This document shows positions 26,301 to 33,984 of a stretch of 64,000 nt of DNA, one piece after another; position 1 is the stretch's first letter, and every line of letters starts with the position of its first letter. The stretch is taken from NCBI GenBank assembly GCA_002328835.1, contig DCWN01000002.1:40832-104831 (forward strand), in the 5' to 3' direction. This DNA is from Acidobacteria bacterium UBA2161. GTDB lineage: Bacteria > Acidobacteriota > Vicinamibacteria > Vicinamibacterales > UBA823. A program made the translations under genes and the position numbers. The notes under the pieces are model-generated. The model did not search any database. It was not told the DNA's origin and saw only the letters and a program-made list of their open reading frames with translations.

Positions 26301-26541
26301 GCAGGACGCGCTGAACTTCCCGGGACGGCTGGACAACCAGTTCGTGGTGCTCTACAACGCCGTCGCGGAGACCGACCGACGCCCATCGGCTGGTGCGCGT
26401 GAGCGCTTTACCGATGTCAGTCCGGGCCTGGCGGAGCTGCTCGAGCAGATCGAGGTGACGCTCGGCGCGGAGCTGCCGCGGTTCAACGAGCTGGTGAGGA
26501 GCAAGGGCGTGCCGGCGATTATCCTCAGCCGGGATCCCTGA
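23398..26541 (+). CDS. Secreted sortilin-like beta-propeller protein (BNR repeats)
   Basis: 1047 residues. A signal peptide (VILLVVGVAFIASAPLHA) is followed by many BNR/Asp-box repeats of the type S-T-D-G-G-x-T-W (for example STDAGKTW, SKDGGETW, TTDGGDTW, TRDGGHSW), forming one or two propellers to about residue 720. A beta-sandwich region and a C-terminal helical, Glu-rich part follow (about 870-1040). Proteins of this type are annotated as VPS10/sortilin-like glycosyl hydrolases; their substrate is not established. GGAGG lies six bases before ATG 23398. A TATAAT at 23258-23263 may belong to its promoter, giving a leader of about 125 bases. Confidence 0.92.
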   Translation: MSAFASSRSNPFHSVLRVILLVVGVAFIASAPLHAQAVAPDEDGSVSVDPELFETLEYRQLDFTRGGRSTAVTGVVGSPLVYYHGSTGGGVWKTVNAGQSWDPISDETFEAGSIGAIAVAESDLNVVYVGTGSACPRGNISPGVGMYRSTDAGKTWRHAGLPDAGQIGKIRVHPKNHDLVYVAVLGNLFGPSDTRGVFRSKDGGETWEHVLAVSDRTGAVDLSMDPSNPRVLYAGMWAVRRSPWSIDSGSMDGGIYKTTDGGDTWARLEGGLPTGVMVGKTSVSVSPADPDRVWALIEAADDEGGVYRSDDAGETWQRVNRERRLLQRAWYYIHIYADPVDVDTVYALNTGFYKSTDGGRTYERIAVPHGDNHDLWLNPEDPSVMINANDGGANVSFTGGRAWSTQQNQPTAEIYRITVDDQFPYRVYGAQQDNSTASVLSRGPGDFYSVGGGESGHIAVDPRDPDIVFAGSYGGTITRINVRTRIRESIRAYPDSQTGQRAADMQYRFQWNAPIRISPHDPDVLYHTSQVVHRTRDGGHSWEVISPDLSRADPATLDYSGGAGITRDNTGVEVYGTIFAFEESPHAAGLLWAGSDDGRVHLTRDGGGTWIEITPDGIPESGVVNVIDLSAHDPGRAHIAVYRYRQDDFAPYIFQTSDYGATWTRLTDGGNGIPADHFVRAVREDPERRGLLYAGTEFGLYVSFDDGARWQPLQLNLPVTPVTDLAVHEGNLVVATQGRAFWVLDDLAVLRQLDSGAPTDRARLFTPAPAFRSGGGPAAFFLYLAEAPEGEVAIDVLDGAGDLVRGFSGRADADESAADDDAVTLSQGLNRIAWNARYAPLFEIPEGIVMWGGSEGAPRVVPGTYQVRVTVGDWSDTQSFEVRADPRMETTLAEYREQLDLAKEVGLRIADLYAELLRLREVKSQAAEIGDRLERAGHGDDVARAATELSERLTAIEAELTQLEGEGGQDALNFPGRLDNQFVVLYNAVAETDRRPSAGARERFTDVSPGLAELLEQIEVTLGAELPRFNELVRSKGVPAIILSRDP

Positions 26542-26679
26542 CGAGTTGAGGCGTGAGCGTGCACCGGTGCCCGTGTGTGGCGCTGGGTGGAGGAGCTACA
26601 ATAGCGGGCGGAACGACCGCGCGGGCGCCGAACATGGGAGGTTGGGCGTGCGTGGGCGGCACAGCAACAGGAGAGTTTC

Positions 26680-27690
26680 GTGAAGATATCACCCGGGAAA
26701 TTGGCCGGCATGAAGGCCGTATCGGACGGGCGGGGTGCGATCGCCGCCGCGGCAATGGATCAGCGCGGCTCGCTGAAGAAGGCGCTCGCCAAGGAAAAGG
26801 GCGGCGACGTCAGCGACGCGATGATGGAGGAATTCAAGAGCGCTGTGACCGAGGTGTTGACGTCGCACGCCAGCGCGATCCTGCTCGACCCGCAGTGGGG
26901 GCTCCCGGCGTCGAAGAAGCGCGCCGAAGACGCCGGATTGCTGCTCGCCTACGAGGAGAGCGGGTACGACAACACCCAGCCGGGCCGCCTGCCCGGCCTG
27001 CTGCCCGGCTGGTCGGTGCGGCGGCTCAAGGAAGAAGGCGCCAACTGCATCAAGATTCTCCTGTACTACACGCCGTTCGAGGCGGACGACGTCAACCGCC
27101 AGAAGCACGCCTTCATCGAGCGGATCGGCGATGAGTGCCGGGCGAACGACATTCCCTTCTTTCTCGAGCCGGTCGGCTATGACCCGGCCGGCGGCGACGA
27201 GAAGGGGCCGGACTACGCGAAGACCAAGCCCGACGTCGTGAAGCAGAGCATGGCCGAATTCACGCAGGACCGCTACGGCGTCGACGTGATGAAGGTCGAG
27301 GTGCCGGTGAACATGAAGTGCGTCGAGGGCGCCGCGTCCTTCACGGGTACGGCCGCCTACTCACGCGCCGAAGCGCTCGATCACTTTCGGGCGGCCGCCG
27401 TGGTGGCGACCAAGCCGTTCATCTACCTGTCGGCCGGTGTCAGCAACGCCGAGTTCACCGAGGCGCTCGAATTCGCCGCCGAGTCGGGCGTCAAGTTCTC
27501 GGGCGTTCTCTGCGGCCGCGCGACCTGGAAGGAAGGGATTCCGGTCTACGCCAAGCAGGGCATCGGCGCGTTCCGTGCCTGGCTCGAGGGCGAGGGCGTC
27601 GAGAACATCGGCAACGTGAACGAGCGGATCAAGGCCGCGAGTCCGTGGTTCGCCGCCTACGGCGCGGCGTCGGCCGACGCGCTCGCCTGA
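26680..27690 (+). CDS. lacD: Tagatose 1,6-bisphosphate aldolase, LacD-type
   Basis: 336 residues, like LacD. It is a class I (Schiff base) TIM-barrel aldolase; the lysine of DVMKVEVPVN is residue 205, the number known for LacD. Other kept segments are AMDQRGSL, LLDPQWGLP, FFLEPVGYD and the phosphate-binding LSAGVSN and FSGVLCGRATW. It splits tagatose 1,6-bisphosphate (often also fructose 1,6-bisphosphate) into dihydroxyacetone phosphate and glyceraldehyde 3-phosphate. The start is GTG 26680 with AGGAGA upstream; a TACAAT at 26597-26602 could be its -10. No other tagatose genes are near, so a general glycolytic role is possible. Confidence 0.94.
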   Translation: MKISPGKLAGMKAVSDGRGAIAAAAMDQRGSLKKALAKEKGGDVSDAMMEEFKSAVTEVLTSHASAILLDPQWGLPASKKRAEDAGLLLAYEESGYDNTQPGRLPGLLPGWSVRRLKEEGANCIKILLYYTPFEADDVNRQKHAFIERIGDECRANDIPFFLEPVGYDPAGGDEKGPDYAKTKPDVVKQSMAEFTQDRYGVDVMKVEVPVNMKCVEGAASFTGTAAYSRAEALDHFRAAAVVATKPFIYLSAGVSNAEFTEALEFAAESGVKFSGVLCGRATWKEGIPVYAKQGIGAFRAWLEGEGVENIGNVNERIKAASPWFAAYGAASADALA

Positions 27691-27709
27691 CGGTCCGTTC
27701 TCCCTACGG

Positions 27710-27734
27710 CCGGGGCGTCCGTTGGACGTCCCGG
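27710..27734. terminator. Hairpin after lacD
   Basis: CCGGGGCGTCC and GGACGTCCCGG pair over 11 positions with one G-U, around GTT. It lies 20 bases after the lacD stop and just before the next small gene, so it may end or attenuate transcription. Confidence 0.4.
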
Positions 27735-27740
27735 CGCGCC

Positions 27741-27998
27741 ATGCCTTTCGAGTACCGCCCGGACGTCCTGGACGCACTCGCGGCGCACGGCGTTCGCCCC
27801 ACACCTTCCACTCCGCCGGCCCTGGTCAAGGACCACGTCACCACGCTCTATCTGTACGAGTTGAGATCGCTGCGGGCGTCTATGCTCCAGGGGGAGTTCC
27901 CGAAGGCTGACTACGCCAATCGCGTCGCCCAGTTGCGCGGCCGGTACCGCCTGATGTCGTTGCCCAGCGAACGGTGGGTGGAACCGACGGCACGGTGA
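27741..27998 (+). CDS. Small protein of unknown function
   Basis: 85 residues from ATG 27741 (MPFEYRPDVLDALAAHGVRP...). It is amphipathic and rich in Leu, Arg and Tyr, with a predicted helix around LYLYELRSLRASMLQGEF and a C-terminal RYRLMSLPSERWVEPTAR. I believe similar small proteins occur in related genomes, but I cannot name a family. Composition and codon use look like those of neighbouring genes. No strong ribosome binding site is visible, and a hairpin stands just upstream. Confidence 0.6.
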   Translation: MPFEYRPDVLDALAAHGVRPTPSTPPALVKDHVTTLYLYELRSLRASMLQGEFPKADYANRVAQLRGRYRLMSLPSERWVEPTAR

Positions 27999-28419
27999 CG
28001 TCAGTCCCAGACGAACTTACGGGCCTCTCTCGCCATCCGGCGCGAATGCATCCTCTCCTCGTCCGTCGATCCCGCTCGGCACCGAATGGCCGGGCGCGAC
28101 CTCGGAGTTCGGGCAACGTGTCGCCTCGAAAGGTGGTCCAGGCACCGGGATACAATCCCAGCGCATTGCCGGGAAATACAGCAAGTTCACTGCCATCGGG
28201 CTATCGAGAGTGGCGATCGGAGCCAACCACCATTGGGTCAGTCATTTAACGTGAATCTTTCAGCAGAACCCGTCTGGTCCTGTGCCGCCTGAAACCCCAT
28301 GTATTGTGCCATTCAGGAACATGCGGACCGTCGAGAACCCAAAACGTCCAAAGAGTCACACCGTTTCGGTCATCGTTTCATACTGGGACAGCGCGCATCG
28401 GTTTGGAACACCTCTCTCC
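27999..28419. other. Non-coding stretch with low GC
   Basis: About 420 bases between convergent genes with no convincing gene, RNA or repeat. Part of it (around 28200-28380) is close to 50 percent GC, clearly below the surroundings. Short open frames are present but have no familiar motif, ribosome site or typical codon use. It may be a decayed gene or foreign insertion. Confidence 0.5.
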
Positions 28420-30075
28420 TCACCGTCGCAGCCGTCGGAGACGCGACATCACCGCGCTCTCGCCGCGGCCGAAGTGGTCGTGCAGCTCCAGATACTCCCG
28501 GTAGAGCGCGTCGTACTGACCCGCCGCCGTACCGTCCGGCTCGATCGTCTCCGTCGCGAGGCCGGCCATCCGCCCGACGGCGGTCTCGAGCGATCCGTGG
28601 CCGCCCCGGTCGGGACCGGCAGCCAGCGCACCCAGGATCGCCGCGCCGAGGGCCGAGGCGTTCGGCGAGGTGGCGAGCCGGATCGGACGCTGCGTGATGT
28701 CGGCGTAGATCCGGAGGAGCAGTGGACTCCGCTCGGCCAGTCCGCCGGTGGCCACCAGCTCGGTGACCGGGATCTGCTCGGCCTCGAACGCGTCGAGAAT
28801 CCTCCGGGTGCCAAACCCCGTCGCCTCGATCAGGCTGCGATACAGCTCTCCCGCCGTCGTCTGCAGCGACAGCCCGACGATCAGCCCCGAGAGATCGGCG
28901 TTGGCCAGGACGGATCGGTTGCCGTTCCACCAGTCGAGGGCGACCAGACCGTTGCCGCCGGGCCCCGCCGCCGCCGCGTCGGCTTCGAGGTGGGCGAACG
29001 TCGAGGCGCTGTCGGTCGCGGGCGATCCGACCAGACCGGCGAACCAGCCGAAGATGTCGCCGACGGCTGCCTGGCCGGCTTCGTAGCCGTAAAGCCCCTC
29101 GACGATCCCATCCTGCACGATGCCCGCCACGCCCTCGACCGGCGCGTGGCGGTCGGCCAGGAGCATCTGGCAGGTCGACGTGCCCAGCACGATGACCATC
29201 CGGCCGGGCGTGACGACAGTGGCACCGAGCACTCCCGCATGTGCGTCGATGATCGGCGCCGCGACCGGTGTTCCCGCCGCCAGCCCGAGCCGCGATGCCC
29301 ACGCCTCGGTCAGGCCGCCGACGCACTGGCCCGGCGGCACGACTTCACCCGGCAGCTTGTCGCGGGCGAAGTGGCGCATCCGTGGATCGAGGGCTTCGAA
29401 GAACTCCGCCGGCGGAAACCCGTGGGCGCGGCTCCAGAGTCCCTTGTATCCCGCGCCGCACGCGTTTCGGATCAGGACGCCGGTGAGTTGACCGGTGGTC
29501 CAATCGGCGGCTTCGACGATCCCGACCGCTGACTCGAAGATCTCTGGATCCTCGTCGAGGATCTGCAGCGCCTTGGCGACGAGCCACTCCGACGAGGTGC
29601 GGCCACCGTAGTCGTCGAGAAAACGCTCGCCGCGCGCCGTGGCGATCTCGTTAATCCGGTCAGCCTGGGGTTGCGCCGCGTGGTGTTTCCAGAGCTTCAC
29701 CCAGGCGTGCGGGCGGTCCGCAAATCCCGGACGGAGGCAGAGGGCCTGACCCGCCGAGTCGATCGGCAGCACGGTCGACGCCGTGAAGTCGATGCCAATG
29801 CCTGCGATCGTATCGGCCGCGGTGCCGGCGTCGCGCCGGGCTTCAGTCACGGCGGCAGTCAGTGAGGTCAGGTAGTCCGAGGGATGCTGCAGGGCCCAGT
29901 CGACGCCGAGGGGGCCGCCGCCGGGCAGTTCGCGGTCGATCACGCCGTGCGGGTAGTCCGCGACCGCGGTCGCCAGTTGGCGCCCCGTCGCCGTCTCGAC
30001 GATGACGGCCCGGCACGACGCCGTGCCAAAGTCGATCCCAACGGCGCACCCAGCGGCGGCGCTATGCATCGTCAT
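28420..30075 (-). CDS. araB: Ribulokinase, FGGY family
   Basis: 551 residues; E. coli AraB has 566. Motifs of the FGGY fold are visible: GIDFGTASCRAV at the start, the PHGVID loop after the first strands, GIGIDFTAST, the AAPIIDAHAGVLGA segment with the catalytic Asp, and the ADP-binding VATGGLAERSPLL near the C-terminus. The DFGTxSxRA and ADYPHGVID pattern is that of ribulokinase rather than xylulokinase. It phosphorylates L-ribulose (and related ketopentoses) with ATP. The isomerase gene lies 17 bases upstream on the same strand, forming a sugar operon. The start is ATG 30075. Confidence 0.93.
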   Translation of the reverse strand: MTMHSAAAGCAVGIDFGTASCRAVIVETATGRQLATAVADYPHGVIDRELPGGGPLGVDWALQHPSDYLTSLTAAVTEARRDAGTAADTIAGIGIDFTASTVLPIDSAGQALCLRPGFADRPHAWVKLWKHHAAQPQADRINEIATARGERFLDDYGGRTSSEWLVAKALQILDEDPEIFESAVGIVEAADWTTGQLTGVLIRNACGAGYKGLWSRAHGFPPAEFFEALDPRMRHFARDKLPGEVVPPGQCVGGLTEAWASRLGLAAGTPVAAPIIDAHAGVLGATVVTPGRMVIVLGTSTCQMLLADRHAPVEGVAGIVQDGIVEGLYGYEAGQAAVGDIFGWFAGLVGSPATDSASTFAHLEADAAAAGPGGNGLVALDWWNGNRSVLANADLSGLIVGLSLQTTAGELYRSLIEATGFGTRRILDAFEAEQIPVTELVATGGLAERSPLLLRIYADITQRPIRLATSPNASALGAAILGALAAGPDRGGHGSLETAVGRMAGLATETIEPDGTAAGQYDALYREYLELHDHFGRGESAVMSRLRRLRR

Positions 30076-30092
30076 CTGTCATCTGTCGCGCG

Positions 30093-31748
30093 TCACGAGC
30101 GGAACTCGGCGGCCTGGTGGCGATCGAGATCGTCGTCGACGTCGCCGCAGAGCGTGACCCGGAGGCCAAGTTCACGCGCCATCGCTGCCTTCATGACGAG
30201 CGCCTGGCGCGCTCGTGGCGCGTCGGGCGCGTACGCGACTTGCACATGGTTCGACTGATGCTGCGCCATCATCTGGTCGCGGGTTACGCCATACAGCACG
30301 GCATGCATGATCGGCCAGTGCGGCGTCGTCAGGCGCCAGCGGCGTTCGGTCTCCTCGTCGGGCAGCCGCACGACGCCGCCGCGGCCGATGTCCATCTGGA
30401 GTGCGCCGTCCGCCACGTACACCCGGCTCCAGACGATCTCGCCCGGCCGGCTCACGCCCTTCAGCGTCGAGCCGCCGCGTGGAAAATACATGGCCGGTTG
30501 GCGCTCGCCGACGGCACCGGCGTACCCGTCGATGAAGTGGCTGGCGGGTGCGGCGCCCGAGATCTCGAAGACCCAGACGAACTCGTCGATCCCCTGGGCG
30601 TGGACCACTTCGCCCCAGCGCACGTCGTGCAAGGTCGTCGATGGGTCGAGATCGAGGGCCGTCCAGACGCGATTGGTCAGGAGCGCATCGACGCCGGCGC
30701 ACTCATCGACTTCGTTGAAATGCGGAATCGCGCGGCCCTCGAAGACCGGCCGTCCGCCGTCGCCCACGACGGGCGGGCGATCGGGGTTGTTGAGCAGCCC
30801 CTCGGCGAGATCCGACGCCACACAGACGTCCTTCAGACCCTGTTGGTACTGGATGCCGATGGCGTCGCAGCCGAACCGGTCGGCCAGGGTCGCGGCCGCG
30901 TCATACATCTTCAGGCCTTCGATCACCTGGTCCTCGGTGAGGTCCGCCGCCGGGTCGGGCCCGAAGCGGAACCGCATGCCGCGCTGCCGCAGCCAGTCGT
31001 AGTGGCCGCGCGCCGTCGCGTCGTCGACCTCGCGCATCGCGGCGTAGAGCGCCGACTGGCTCAGGCGCTCCTTGAAGAGGCCGAGGGGGTGGAGCAGGTG
31101 ATCGGGAACGATCGCGTTGAACATGCCCATGCAGCCTTCGTCGAATACCCCCAGCAGCGCGCGATCGGCGCGGAGGTGCGAGCCGGCCGCCCGCCCCCGC
31201 ACCTCGAACTCCTGGCACTCCAGCGGCCACCGGTGAGCGTCGAGCGGCCGTGCGTGGGAGGTGTCGTGGACGATCTGGCCGCCGTCGAGCCACTCGGCGA
31301 GTCCGCGCCGGGCGAAGTCATCCTGGAAATCGACACTCCAGATGCTGCTGTAGGCGATGCCAGCCTTGGTCAGCGACCCGTTCAGATTGAGCAGCCCGAC
31401 GAGGCCGGGCCATTCGCCGCTCCAGTTGGCGAGGGTCAGGATCGGCGCGCGGTGGCGGAGCAGTCCGGCCAGGACGTGGCTCGAGTACTGCCAGACCGCG
31501 GTGGCGACGACGAGTGGCACCTGCGGGTCGATCTGTCGAAAGACCTCGAGCCCGCGCGCCTGTCCGTCGATGAACCCGTGACCCGCCTCGGCGTCCGGTG
31601 TGTGCGCGCGCTGGGTCGCGTGGCCCAGGTCTGCGAAGGCGGCCTGGACGGTGGCTTCGAGCGCCTGTTGCGCCGGCCAGCACCGGCGGTTGGCACTCGG
31701 CCTCGAATCTCCGCTGGCCACGATGAGGATCGGCGGCGTGGTGGTCAT
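30093..31748 (-). CDS. L-fucose/L-arabinose isomerase family protein
   Basis: 551 residues. It belongs to the fucose/arabinose isomerase superfamily, recognised from the GMFNAIVPDHLLHPLGLFKERLS region, AIGIQYQQGLKDVCVASDLAEGLL and a C-terminal domain with VYVADGALQMDIGRG. Such enzymes convert an aldose to a ketose using a divalent metal. With araB immediately downstream, the substrate is most likely L-arabinose or a related pentose, although the sequence is not the classical AraA; L-fucose is an alternative. No signal peptide. ATG 31748 starts the typical PPILIVASGDSRPS strand. The gene is divergent from the histidine kinase gene. Confidence 0.87.
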   Translation of the reverse strand: MTTTPPILIVASGDSRPSANRRCWPAQQALEATVQAAFADLGHATQRAHTPDAEAGHGFIDGQARGLEVFRQIDPQVPLVVATAVWQYSSHVLAGLLRHRAPILTLANWSGEWPGLVGLLNLNGSLTKAGIAYSSIWSVDFQDDFARRGLAEWLDGGQIVHDTSHARPLDAHRWPLECQEFEVRGRAAGSHLRADRALLGVFDEGCMGMFNAIVPDHLLHPLGLFKERLSQSALYAAMREVDDATARGHYDWLRQRGMRFRFGPDPAADLTEDQVIEGLKMYDAAATLADRFGCDAIGIQYQQGLKDVCVASDLAEGLLNNPDRPPVVGDGGRPVFEGRAIPHFNEVDECAGVDALLTNRVWTALDLDPSTTLHDVRWGEVVHAQGIDEFVWVFEISGAAPASHFIDGYAGAVGERQPAMYFPRGGSTLKGVSRPGEIVWSRVYVADGALQMDIGRGGVVRLPDEETERRWRLTTPHWPIMHAVLYGVTRDQMMAQHQSNHVQVAYAPDAPRARQALVMKAAMARELGLRVTLCGDVDDDLDRHQAAEFRS

Positions 31749-31904
31749 CGGCTCAGAACCCGGCGTCGAGGGCTGTGCCGGCCGCGGGCCAGTGGACGCT
31801 GCCGACAGCCTGTAGCATACTCGACGCGCCTCGGAGCCCGAACGGCCGCGGGCCGGTCGCGCTACGACGTGGGAACCGCCCTTGGGGGGGGGAGGTGAGG
31901 GTCG

Positions 31905-33098
31905 CTGGCCAAGAAGGTTCGGACGGAGGGTGCCGCGGCGCCTGCACTCGACGCGCAGCGTCGGGAGGCGGAGCAACTTCAGGCGATCGGCCGCCTGGCC
32001 GGCGGTGTCGCCCACGACTTCAACAATCTTCTGACGTCGATCAACGGGTTCGCGCAGCTCGTGCTCGAGGATCTGCCATCCGACCATCCTTCGGTCGACG
32101 ACATCAAGGAGATCCTCGGCGCCGGTCAACGGGCGGCCGAACTCACGAACCAGTTGCTGGCCTTCAGCCAGCGCCAGATTCTCCAGCCGCAGGTCGTCGA
32201 CGTCGGCACCTTGATCAACAGCTGCGCCGCGCGGCTACGGAAGCTGCTCGGCGATCAGATTGACGTGGTTGTCGTCCTGGACCGGACGCCGCAAAGCGTG
32301 TCGGTCGATCCGGCGCAGTTCGAGCAGGTGCTGTCGAACCTGGCGACCAGCGCGCGGGAAGCGATGCCCGAGTCTGGCCGATTCTCCATCGAGACGTCAC
32401 CTGAGGTGTTCGACGACACCTATGTCGGGGCCCATCTCGGCGCGCGCCGAGGCCGCCACGTGGCGATCGCGGTGAGTGACACCGGACCGGGCATCGACGA
32501 CGAGACGCAGGCGCATCTCTTCGAGCCGTTCTTCACGACCAAGACACATGGCAAGGGCGCCGGCCTGGGGCTGGCGACGGTGTACGGCATCGTCACGCAG
32601 AGCGGGGGGCATGTCACCGCGGAGGCTGGCGCAGGTGGCGGGACGACCTTTCGAATCTACCTGCCCGAGGTCGACGCCGAGGCCAGGGCCGACGTGCCGG
32701 CGCCGCGCGCGACTGCCGAGCGACCGCGCGGCAGCGAGACGATTCTGCTCGTCGATGACGAGGATTCGGTGCGGCAACTGGCCAGCCAGTTGCTTCGGAA
32801 GAGCGGGTACACCGTGATCGAAGCCGCGGACGGCCCGGCTGCGGTTCGCCTCTGCCGTGACCTCCCGCGACCGGTCGATCTACTGCTGACCGACGTGGTC
32901 ATGCCGCGGATGAACGGACGGGAACTGGCCGCCGAAGTCAACGCCCTCTGTCCGGCCTTGAAGGTGCTGTACATGTCGGGCTTCGCGGACCACGCGATCG
33001 TGCACGACGGTATTCTCGACGCCGGGCTCGCGTTTCTGCCGAAGCCGTTGACGATGGACACGTTGACCCGCAAGGTCCGTGACGTCCTCGATGCCTGA
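31905..33098 (+). CDS. Soluble hybrid histidine kinase with receiver domain (probable CTG start)
   Basis: 397 residues from CTG 31905. HisKA has the phospho-acceptor His37 in LAGGVAHDFNNLLTS; the HATPase domain follows with AVSDTGPGID, LFEPFFTTKTHGKGAGLGLATV and GGTTFRIYLPE; the C-terminal receiver has DDED, Asp330 (LLLTDVVMP) and Lys in FLPKPL. There is no sensor or membrane domain, so it may sense through a partner. The first ordinary start (GTG 32061) would remove the His box, so it cannot be right. GGAGG at 31891-31895 lies nine bases before CTG 31905, and an in-frame TGA at 31896 rules out anything further upstream unless the nine-G run there hides a frameshift. Confidence 0.82.
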   Translation: MAKKVRTEGAAAPALDAQRREAEQLQAIGRLAGGVAHDFNNLLTSINGFAQLVLEDLPSDHPSVDDIKEILGAGQRAAELTNQLLAFSQRQILQPQVVDVGTLINSCAARLRKLLGDQIDVVVVLDRTPQSVSVDPAQFEQVLSNLATSAREAMPESGRFSIETSPEVFDDTYVGAHLGARRGRHVAIAVSDTGPGIDDETQAHLFEPFFTTKTHGKGAGLGLATVYGIVTQSGGHVTAEAGAGGGTTFRIYLPEVDAEARADVPAPRATAERPRGSETILLVDDEDSVRQLASQLLRKSGYTVIEAADGPAAVRLCRDLPRPVDLLLTDVVMPRMNGRELAAEVNALCPALKVLYMSGFADHAIVHDGILDAGLAFLPKPLTMDTLTRKVRDVLDA

Positions 33099-33142
33099 CC
33101 GCTTCTAGGGGCCGCCTTGGCTCACTCCGCGACAGGACACCG

Positions 33143-33982
33143 ATGAACGACGGGCTGAAGGCCGAACCAAGAGACGGACGCGAGCGTCAGGGATCGTCCC
33201 CTGGGTCGGCGGGCGGACCGTCTCGCGGCGCGCCGTTCGAGCGCTTCGTCCCCGACCTGCTGGAGCACGGCGGCCCGAGGAGTGGCGAGCCTCAGACGCT
33301 CGGTCGGCGGCTCTTCGTGCAACTCCAGGTCTTCACCGGGTGCCTCGACCCGACACCGGCGATCGACGCCGTCCGCGAGAGTGGGCTCGAGGCCGTCGTC
33401 TACGCCAACCTGAACGACCCGCGCGGTGTGGGCGTCCTGCTGCTCACGGAGGAGCCGGCGGTGCTGGCCGAGGCGGGGCGCGAGTTGCTGCTGGCGCCCG
33501 CGTTGGCGGCGCTGACGCCGTTGCCGGACTTCGCCATGCTCGGACGCACCTACGGCAGCGGCCGCGAGGTCGATCTCGAGGACTTCATCCTCCGCAAGGC
33601 GCGCCGGCACGCGTTGAATCCGGCCCACGTCTGGGCGATCTGGTACCCGCTGCGGCGCGCCGGGGCCTTCAACCGGCTCGATCCCGGCGAGCAGGGGAGG
33701 ATCATGGGCGAGCACGCGATGATAGGGCGTGGCTACGGCGAAGCCGGCTACGCCGCCGACATCCGCCTCGAGTGTCACGGCCTCGACCGCGACGACAACG
33801 AGTTCGTCCTGGGCATTCTGGGCACCGACCTCCACCCGCTGTCGAAGTTGATCAAGGACATGCGATCGACGCGCCAGACCTCCGAGTTCATGCAGGCGAT
33901 GGGGCCGTTCTTCGTGGGGCGTGCCGTCTACCAGGCGCCGTGTCCCGAGAGCGTGCTGGCATCCGGAGACGGCGGATACTGA
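33143..33982 (+). CDS. Chlorite dismutase family heme protein
   Basis: 279 residues. After a 50-residue polar N-terminal tail comes a chlorite-dismutase/HemQ fold, seen in WAIWYPLRRAGAFNRL, the heme-region motif GEHAMIGRGYGEAGYAAD with a candidate axial His, and ETxxFVLGI-like strands ending SKLIKDMRSTRQTSEF. Members are coproheme decarboxylases (HemQ), chlorite dismutases or peroxidases of unknown role. It lies 44 bases after the histidine kinase gene and just before a lipoprotein serine hydrolase. The HemQ reading is attractive because the Tyr of the YP motif is kept, but the spacing and tail differ from classical HemQ. Confidence 0.85.
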   Translation: MNDGLKAEPRDGRERQGSSPGSAGGPSRGAPFERFVPDLLEHGGPRSGEPQTLGRRLFVQLQVFTGCLDPTPAIDAVRESGLEAVVYANLNDPRGVGVLLLTEEPAVLAEAGRELLLAPALAALTPLPDFAMLGRTYGSGREVDLEDFILRKARRHALNPAHVWAIWYPLRRAGAFNRLDPGEQGRIMGEHAMIGRGYGEAGYAADIRLECHGLDRDDNEFVLGILGTDLHPLSKLIKDMRSTRQTSEFMQAMGPFFVGRAVYQAPCPESVLASGDGGY

Positions 33983-33984
33983 CG

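Noticed and set aside
28282..29532. 416-codon open frame on the plus strand
   Set aside because: Opposite araB, which has full FGGY motifs; codon pattern fits the minus strand.
32061..33098. Histidine kinase starting at GTG 32061
   Set aside because: This would remove the phospho-acceptor His box that is plainly encoded just upstream in frame.
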